A stretch of 64,000 nucleotides of DNA from Stomatobaculum sp. F0698 (lineage in GTDB: Bacteria; Bacillota; Clostridia; Lachnospirales; Lachnospiraceae). Position 1 is the stretch's first letter. Each line of letters begins with the position of its first letter. The stretch is taken from positions 2,087,432 to 2,151,431 of the forward strand of contig NZ_CP130060.1 of the NCBI RefSeq assembly GCF_030644385.1, read 5' to 3'. Made by a program: the position numbers and the translations under genes. Below, in pieces: positions 59,990-64,000 of this stretch. Below the pieces are notes generated by a model. The model ran no database searches and was not told the origin of the DNA. It saw only the letters and a list, made by a program, of their open reading frames with translations.

Positions 59990-62900
59990 GCGGTTTTCGG
60001 AATCCGCTGGACGGGCTGGATGTCTACCGGGCGCTCGAAGAGAAACTCAAGAAGCGGGGCGGCCCTGTTCTGGTCACTGGGCTTGCGGACGCCGCAAAGG
60101 GACAGTTTGCGGAAGCCGTACTCGCGGCAGAGCGCCCGCTCAAGCTCTATGTGACCTATGATGAGCTGCGCGCCCGCGAGCTCTATGAGGATCTCTTAAG
60201 CTTCGGCGCGGATGCCATGTTCTATCCGGCGAAAGACCTACTCTTTTTTGCGGCGGATGTGCGCAGCAACGAACTGAGCGCCGTCCGCATCGATGTGAGA
60301 CGCCGCATTGCGGAGTGCGGGAGCGGCTTCGTCGTGACGACCATAGATGCGCTCATGGATAAGCTTGAAACGCCGGAGCGCTTTTTGCGCCGTTGTCTCC
60401 GAATCCATGCGAGCGATCGTCTCGACCTCGGCGAGACCGCGAAGCAACTTGCGGCGCTCGGCTACGAGCGGAGCGCGGAAGTGGACGGACGCGGGCAGTT
60501 TTCGGTGCGGGGCGGCATTTTGGATGTCTTTCCGGTCACGGAGGAGACCCCGGTACGCATTGAGCTCTGGGACGATGAAATCGATTCCATGCGCCGCTTC
60601 GACCCGGAGAGTCAGCGTTCCACCGAGGGCTTGGAGAGCGTACACATTTACCCTGCGCGGGAAGAACTGCTCGGCGGCAGCGACTCCTTTTTGCGCTATT
60701 TTTCCGGGGACAAGTCACTCCTCATACTCGATGAGCCGGCACGTCTTCTCGAGCGTGCGCGCGAGGTGGAGCGGGAATATCTCGCGAGCGCCGAAGGCAG
60801 GGCCGAGGGCGAAAAGACAGCGGAGGCCATTGTCTCGGCCGCCCTCCTTTGGGAAGACCTTCAGAGCAGTGCGACCCTCTGCCTGGCGGGCCTCGACAGC
60901 CGCATTCCGGAGTTCACGATACGCGCGGAATTTTCAATTGCGGCGAAGGCCGTTGCGAGCTTCCCGGGTAACTTTGAACTCTTGATCGAAGACCTGAGGC
61001 GCTACCGGAGAGAGCGCTGGTCTGTCATTTTGATGACGCCTTCGCGCACCCGTGCGCGCAGACTCGCGGAAGCGTTTCAAAACTATGAGCTCTCGGCCTT
61101 TTGTCCGGACGAGACGGAGGAGCAGCTGCCGGTCGCTGAGCCGGGATCCATTATGCTGCTCAGCGGCAAGCTGCACCGAGGCTTTGAATATCCTTTGATT
61201 CGCTTTGCGCTCCTTGCGGAGAGCGATCTCTTCGGGCGGCGAAAAGAAAAGAAAAAGCGGAGAAAGCAAAGCGAGCAGGCGGGCAGTCATATCTCGGCGC
61301 TCTCGGAACTCTCGGTCGGCGACTATGTGGTGCACGAGGAGAACGGCCTCGGCATCTACCGCGGGGTCGAGAAGATAGAGACCGACGGTGTCGCGCGGGA
61401 TTACATCAAAATCGAATACAAGGACGGCGATAACTTCTATGTCCCGGCGACCCGCCTCGACGCGATTCAGAAGTACGCGTCGGCGGAGGCAGCGGTACCG
61501 CGTCTAAACCGCCTCGGGAGTCCGGAGTGGGGCAAGACCAAGACGCGGGTTAAGCGCGCCGTCCGTGAAATCGCAAAGGAATTGGTGACCCTCTACGCGA
61601 CGCGGCTCAAGGAGAAAGGGCATCGCTACGGGCCGGATACGGTGTGGCAGACCGAGTTCGAAGAGCTCTTCCCCTACGCGGAGACCGGGGACCAGCTGCA
61701 GGCGATTGCGGATGTCAAGGCGGACCTCGAAGAGGGACGAATCATGGACCGCCTGATTTGCGGCGACGTGGGCTACGGCAAGACCGAAATTGCGCTCCGC
61801 GCGGCCTTTAAGGTGGTGCAGGAGGGCTATCAGGTCATCTTCCTCGTGCCGACCACCATACTCGCTCAGCAGCACTACAACAATTTCTCGCAGCGGCTCA
61901 AAGACTTTCCGCTGCGCATCGACCTCCTCTGCCGCTTCCGGAGCGCCGCCGAGCAAAAAAAGACCCTTGCGGATTTCGAGCGGGGCACGGTCGATATCCT
62001 GGTGGGCACGCACCGCGTGCTCTCAAAGGACATCAAACCCCATAAGCTGGGACTCTTGATCATCGACGAGGAGCAGCGCTTCGGGGTCGCGCACAAGGAG
62101 AAGGTGAAGCAGCTGCGGAAGGATGTCAATGTGTTGACGCTGACGGCCACGCCGATTCCGCGCACCCTGCACATGAGTCTTGCGGGCATACGAGAGCTCT
62201 CCGTACTCTCCGAGCCGCCCAGGGACCGTCAGCCGGTCCAGACCTATGTGATGGAGCACAGCGACGCCATCGTGCGGGAGGCCGTGCAGCGCGAGCTGAA
62301 CCGGGGCGGTCAGGTCTACTATGTCTGCAATAAAATAAGCCGGCTGCCCGAAATTGCGGCGCGGCTTGCGGCGGAACTGCCGGAGGCGGAGGTCGCCTAC
62401 GCGCACGGGAAGATGCAGGAGAAGGAGTTAGAGCGCATCATGCTCGACTTTATGAACGGTGAGATCGATGTATTGGTCACGACGACCATAGTCGAGACCG
62501 GTCTGGACATTCCGAATGTCAACACCATCATTATCGAGCAGGCAGATCACTTCGGCCTCTCGCAGCTCTATCAACTCCGGGGGCGTGTCGGGCGCTCCTC
62601 TCGCATCGGCTATGCCTTTTTGCTCTACCAGCGCGGCAGGCTGCTCCGCGAAGAGGCGGAAAAGCGACTTCGCGCAATCCGCGAGTTCACGGAGCTCGGC
62701 AGCGGTATACGAATCGCCATGCGGGATCTGGAGATTCGCGGCGCGGGCAATGTGCTCGGCGCCGAGCAGCACGGCCATATGCAGGCAGTCGGTTACGACC
62801 TCTACTGCAAACTTCTGAATCAGGCGGTGCGCCGCTTGACCGGCAGAGAAGAGGAGGAAGAGGAGCACCTGAGCGCCTCGGTCGAGGCGGAGGCGAGCGC

Positions 62901-63384
62901 CTACATTTCGGATAGCTATGTGAAGAGCGAGGAACAGAAGCTGGATCTCTACCAGAGAATCGCACTGATTCAAACGGAGGAGGATGAGCGGGAAATGCAG
63001 GACGAGCTGATAGACCGCTTCGGCGATATGCCGATCGAGGTCACGAATCTTTTGCTCATCGCACGGATACGCGCTTCGGCCGAACGTGTCAGGGCCGCCG
63101 AAGTGCGCATCAAGCGGGAGAGCACCCGGGTCATCATGCGGGAAGACGCGGTGCTTGACACGGAAAAACTGCCCGCCCTGCTCTCCGAATACGCCGGACA
63201 TCTTTCGGTGCGTCCCCAGAGGCCGGTCGAGTTTTTGCTCACGAAACAGGGGACAAGTCTTGCCGAAGACGCAATGCTGCGCGAAACTTTGGCTCTTTTC
63301 GCGCATTTTGAGGCGCTTTTACCCGAAAAAGGGCGCTTGGATATTGACAAGGCGGGAGAGCCTCGCTATAAAAGTAAAGAGTAA
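59986..63384 (+). CDS. mfd: Transcription-repair coupling factor Mfd
   Basis: The protein is 1132 residues. The UvrB-homology domains occupy about 10-350. The RNA-polymerase-interacting domain begins at [20 protein letters not shown] (about 441-460). The RecG-like motor has Walker [17 protein letters not shown] (about 593-608), the DEEQ box [11 protein letters not shown] (about 691-701) and [19 protein letters not shown]. The C-terminal TRCF domain closes the protein. It releases polymerase stalled at lesions and recruits UvrA. It is coupled to pth. Confidence 0.97.
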   Translation: MSGFRNPLDGLDVYRALEEKLKKRGGPVLVTGLADAAKGQFAEAVLAAERPLKLYVTYDELRARELYEDLLSFGADAMFYPAKDLLFFAADVRSNELSAVRIDVRRRIAECGSGFVVTTIDALMDKLETPERFLRRCLRIHASDRLDLGETAKQLAALGYERSAEVDGRGQFSVRGGILDVFPVTEETPVRIELWDDEIDSMRRFDPESQRSTEGLESVHIYPAREELLGGSDSFLRYFSGDKSLLILDEPARLLERAREVEREYLASAEGRAEGEKTAEAIVSAALLWEDLQSSATLCLAGLDSRIPEFTIRAEFSIAAKAVASFPGNFELLIEDLRRYRRERWSVILMTPSRTRARRLAEAFQNYELSAFCPDETEEQLPVAEPGSIMLLSGKLHRGFEYPLIRFALLAESDLFGRRKEKKKRRKQSEQAGSHISALSELSVGDYVVHEENGLGIYRGVEKIETDGVARDYIKIEYKDGDNFYVPATRLDAIQKYASAEAAVPRLNRLGSPEWGKTKTRVKRAVREIAKELVTLYATRLKEKGHRYGPDTVWQTEFEELFPYAETGDQLQAIADVKADLEEGRIMDRLICGDVGYGKTEIALRAAFKVVQEGYQVIFLVPTTILAQQHYNNFSQRLKDFPLRIDLLCRFRSAAEQKKTLADFERGTVDILVGTHRVLSKDIKPHKLGLLIIDEEQRFGVAHKEKVKQLRKDVNVLTLTATPIPRTLHMSLAGIRELSVLSEPPRDRQPVQTYVMEHSDAIVREAVQRELNRGGQVYYVCNKISRLPEIAARLAAELPEAEVAYAHGKMQEKELERIMLDFMNGEIDVLVTTTIVETGLDIPNVNTIIIEQADHFGLSQLYQLRGRVGRSSRIGYAFLLYQRGRLLREEAEKRLRAIREFTELGSGIRIAMRDLEIRGAGNVLGAEQHGHMQAVGYDLYCKLLNQAVRRLTGREEEEEEHLSASVEAEASAYISDSYVKSEEQKLDLYQRIALIQTEEDEREMQDELIDRFGDMPIEVTNLLLIARIRASAERVRAAEVRIKRESTRVIMREDAVLDTEKLPALLSEYAGHLSVRPQRPVEFLLTKQGTSLAEDAMLRETLALFAHFEALLPEKGRLDIDKAGEPRYKSKE

Positions 63385-63412
63385 TCGAAAGATATCACAG
63401 GAGGATTCAAGA

Positions 63413-63688
63413 ATGAATAAGACCGAGTTGGTTGCTGCGATCGCAGAGAAGGCAGAGATTTCCAAGAAGGACGCCGAGGCTGCTCTGAAGGCATTCACGG
63501 AGACTGTCGAACAGGAGCTTGTGAAGGGAGAGAAAATCCAGCTTGTCGGTTTCGGAACGTTCGAGATTTCCGAGAGACCTGCACGCGAGGGCAGAAACCC
63601 GAGAACCGGTGAGAGCATGAAGATCGCCGCTGCGAAGGCTCCGAAGTTTAAGGCAGGAAAGGCTCTCAAGGACGCAGTCAACGCCTAA
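63413..63688 (+). CDS. hup: DNA-binding protein HU
   Basis: The protein is 91 residues after [26 protein letters not shown] is the helical dimerisation start, and [22 protein letters not shown] is the DNA-binding arm signature, followed by [18 protein letters not shown]. It is a nucleoid protein that bends DNA. It lies 28 nt after mfd and one base before rqcP. Codon use is less GC-biased than its neighbours, as expected for a highly expressed gene. Confidence 0.96.
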   Translation: MNKTELVAAIAEKAEISKKDAEAALKAFTETVEQELVKGEKIQLVGFGTFEISERPAREGRNPRTGESMKIAAAKAPKFKAGKALKDAVNA

Positions 63689-63689
63689 A

Positions 63690-63929
63690 ATGAGGATTGA
63701 CAAGTTTCTGAAAGTCTCTCGGCTGATTAAGCGCCGCACGGTTGCGAATGAGGCCTGCGATGCGGGTCGTGTGCTCGTGAACGGAAAGGCAGTCAAGGCA
63801 TCCTACGAAGTGAAAAAGGGAGATGTTCTTGAGTTGCTCTTCGGACAGCGCACCGTCAAGGCAGAGGTCCTGGACCTCGCGGAGACCACCAAGAAAGAAG
63901 AAGCAAAAGAATTGTTTCGTTATCTGTGA
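63690..63929 (+). CDS. rqcP: RqcP, S4-domain ribosome quality-control factor
   Basis: The protein is 79 residues. MRIDKFLKVSRLIKRRTVANEACDAGRVLVNGKAVKASYEVKKGD is the S4 RNA-binding fold, and the tail LAETTKKEEAKELF matches YabO/RqcP of bacilli. RqcP holds the P-site tRNA during RqcH-driven alanine tailing on split 50S subunits. It follows HU by one base, and the order pth-mfd-...-rqcP is the known Firmicutes synteny. Confidence 0.93.
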   Translation: MRIDKFLKVSRLIKRRTVANEACDAGRVLVNGKAVKASYEVKKGDVLELLFGQRTVKAEVLDLAETTKKEEAKELFRYL

Positions 63930-63951
63930 GCCCGTGCTCACGGCAAAAGCA

Positions 63952-63983
63952 GCGTCGCCTGTCACACAGGCGGCGCATTTTTA
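63952..63983 (+). terminator. Terminator after rqcP
   Basis: GCGTCGCCTG (63952-63961) pairs with CAGGCGGCGC (63967-63976), one wobble, followed by ATTTTTA. It closes the pth-mfd-hup-rqcP run. Confidence 0.88.
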
Positions 63984-64000
63984 TGTCCGTGCGGAAATTG

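Noticed and set aside
62428..63306. 292-codon minus-strand frame inside mfd
   Set aside because: It is fully antisense to the conserved motor and TRCF domains of Mfd.

Overview
The window is a compact, roughly 55-60% GC chromosomal segment with no phage, insertion-sequence, plasmid or CRISPR signature. Gene content and organisation point to a Gram-positive clostridial bacterium, most likely family Lachnospiraceae: a GlgC/GlgD pair, a DUF4317 protein, a DUF815-type AAA+ ATPase, a ThiW-type S component, SpoVG, an LPXTG wall protein, and the Firmicutes order pth-mfd-HU-rqcP. The GC content would suit an oral genus of that family, but this is inference. Ribosome-binding sites are strong (GGAGG class), genes are tightly packed, and ATGA start/stop overlaps are common.

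Region by region. 1-4.9 kb: a three-gene unit of an LPQTG-anchored LRR/prealbumin-fold wall protein, an ECF sigma factor fused to a transmembrane segment and an outside domain, and a second membrane-anchored surface protein. It is preceded by an ECF-type promoter motif and closed by a bidirectional terminator; this is the most unusual locus here. 4.9-9.3 kb (minus strand): a YhaN/YhaO-like ATPase-nuclease pair and asnS. 9.8-13.6 kb: glgC-glgD, spoVG and a DEDDh exonuclease with a Cys-rich tail. 13.6-16.1 kb (minus): a D,D-carboxypeptidase and an SH3b membrane protein. 16.3-18.4 kb: M18 aminopeptidase, trmB and tRNA-Lys(CTT). 18.6-23.3 kb: a DUF4259 protein, an AAA+ ATPase, thiW-thiM, a Crp/Fnr regulator and a CPBP protease. 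23.6-31.4 kb: cupin, MATE exporter, YcxB-like protein, two nitroreductases, a nitrilase-family hydrolase, a secreted M14 peptidase with PhoB-like direct repeats in its promoter, YitT and TRIC membrane proteins.

31.5-38.1 kb: ilvBN (minus), nth, DUF4317, aroK (minus), pgi-rpiB. 38.2-42.1 kb: sbcDC. 42.2-53.1 kb: a nine-gene run with gaps of at most 18 nt (MBL-fold hydrolase, pyrC, an ABC-F protein with altered motifs, exoA, a GH13 protein lacking the catalytic Asp, trpS, glycosyltransferase, polysaccharide flippase, glycosyltransferase). 53-57.8 kb: aroD (minus), then a small alarmone synthetase coupled to an OmpR-type two-component system and a uracil permease. 57.9-64 kb: a DUF1858 redox protein, a CmpB-type membrane protein, a 52-residue rubredoxin, pth-mfd, HU and rqcP, ending in a terminator.

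Themes that link genes: envelope sensing and remodelling (the sigma operon, carboxypeptidase, SH3b protein, M14 peptidase, flippase cassette); DNA repair (sbcCD, YhaNO, nth, exoA, mfd, HU); carbon storage and central sugar metabolism (glgC, glgD, GlgX-like protein, pgi, rpiB); and stress control (alarmone synthetase with two-component system, Crp/Fnr, SpoVG). Several convergent gene pairs overlap at their 3' ends by up to 54 nt with no terminator between them.
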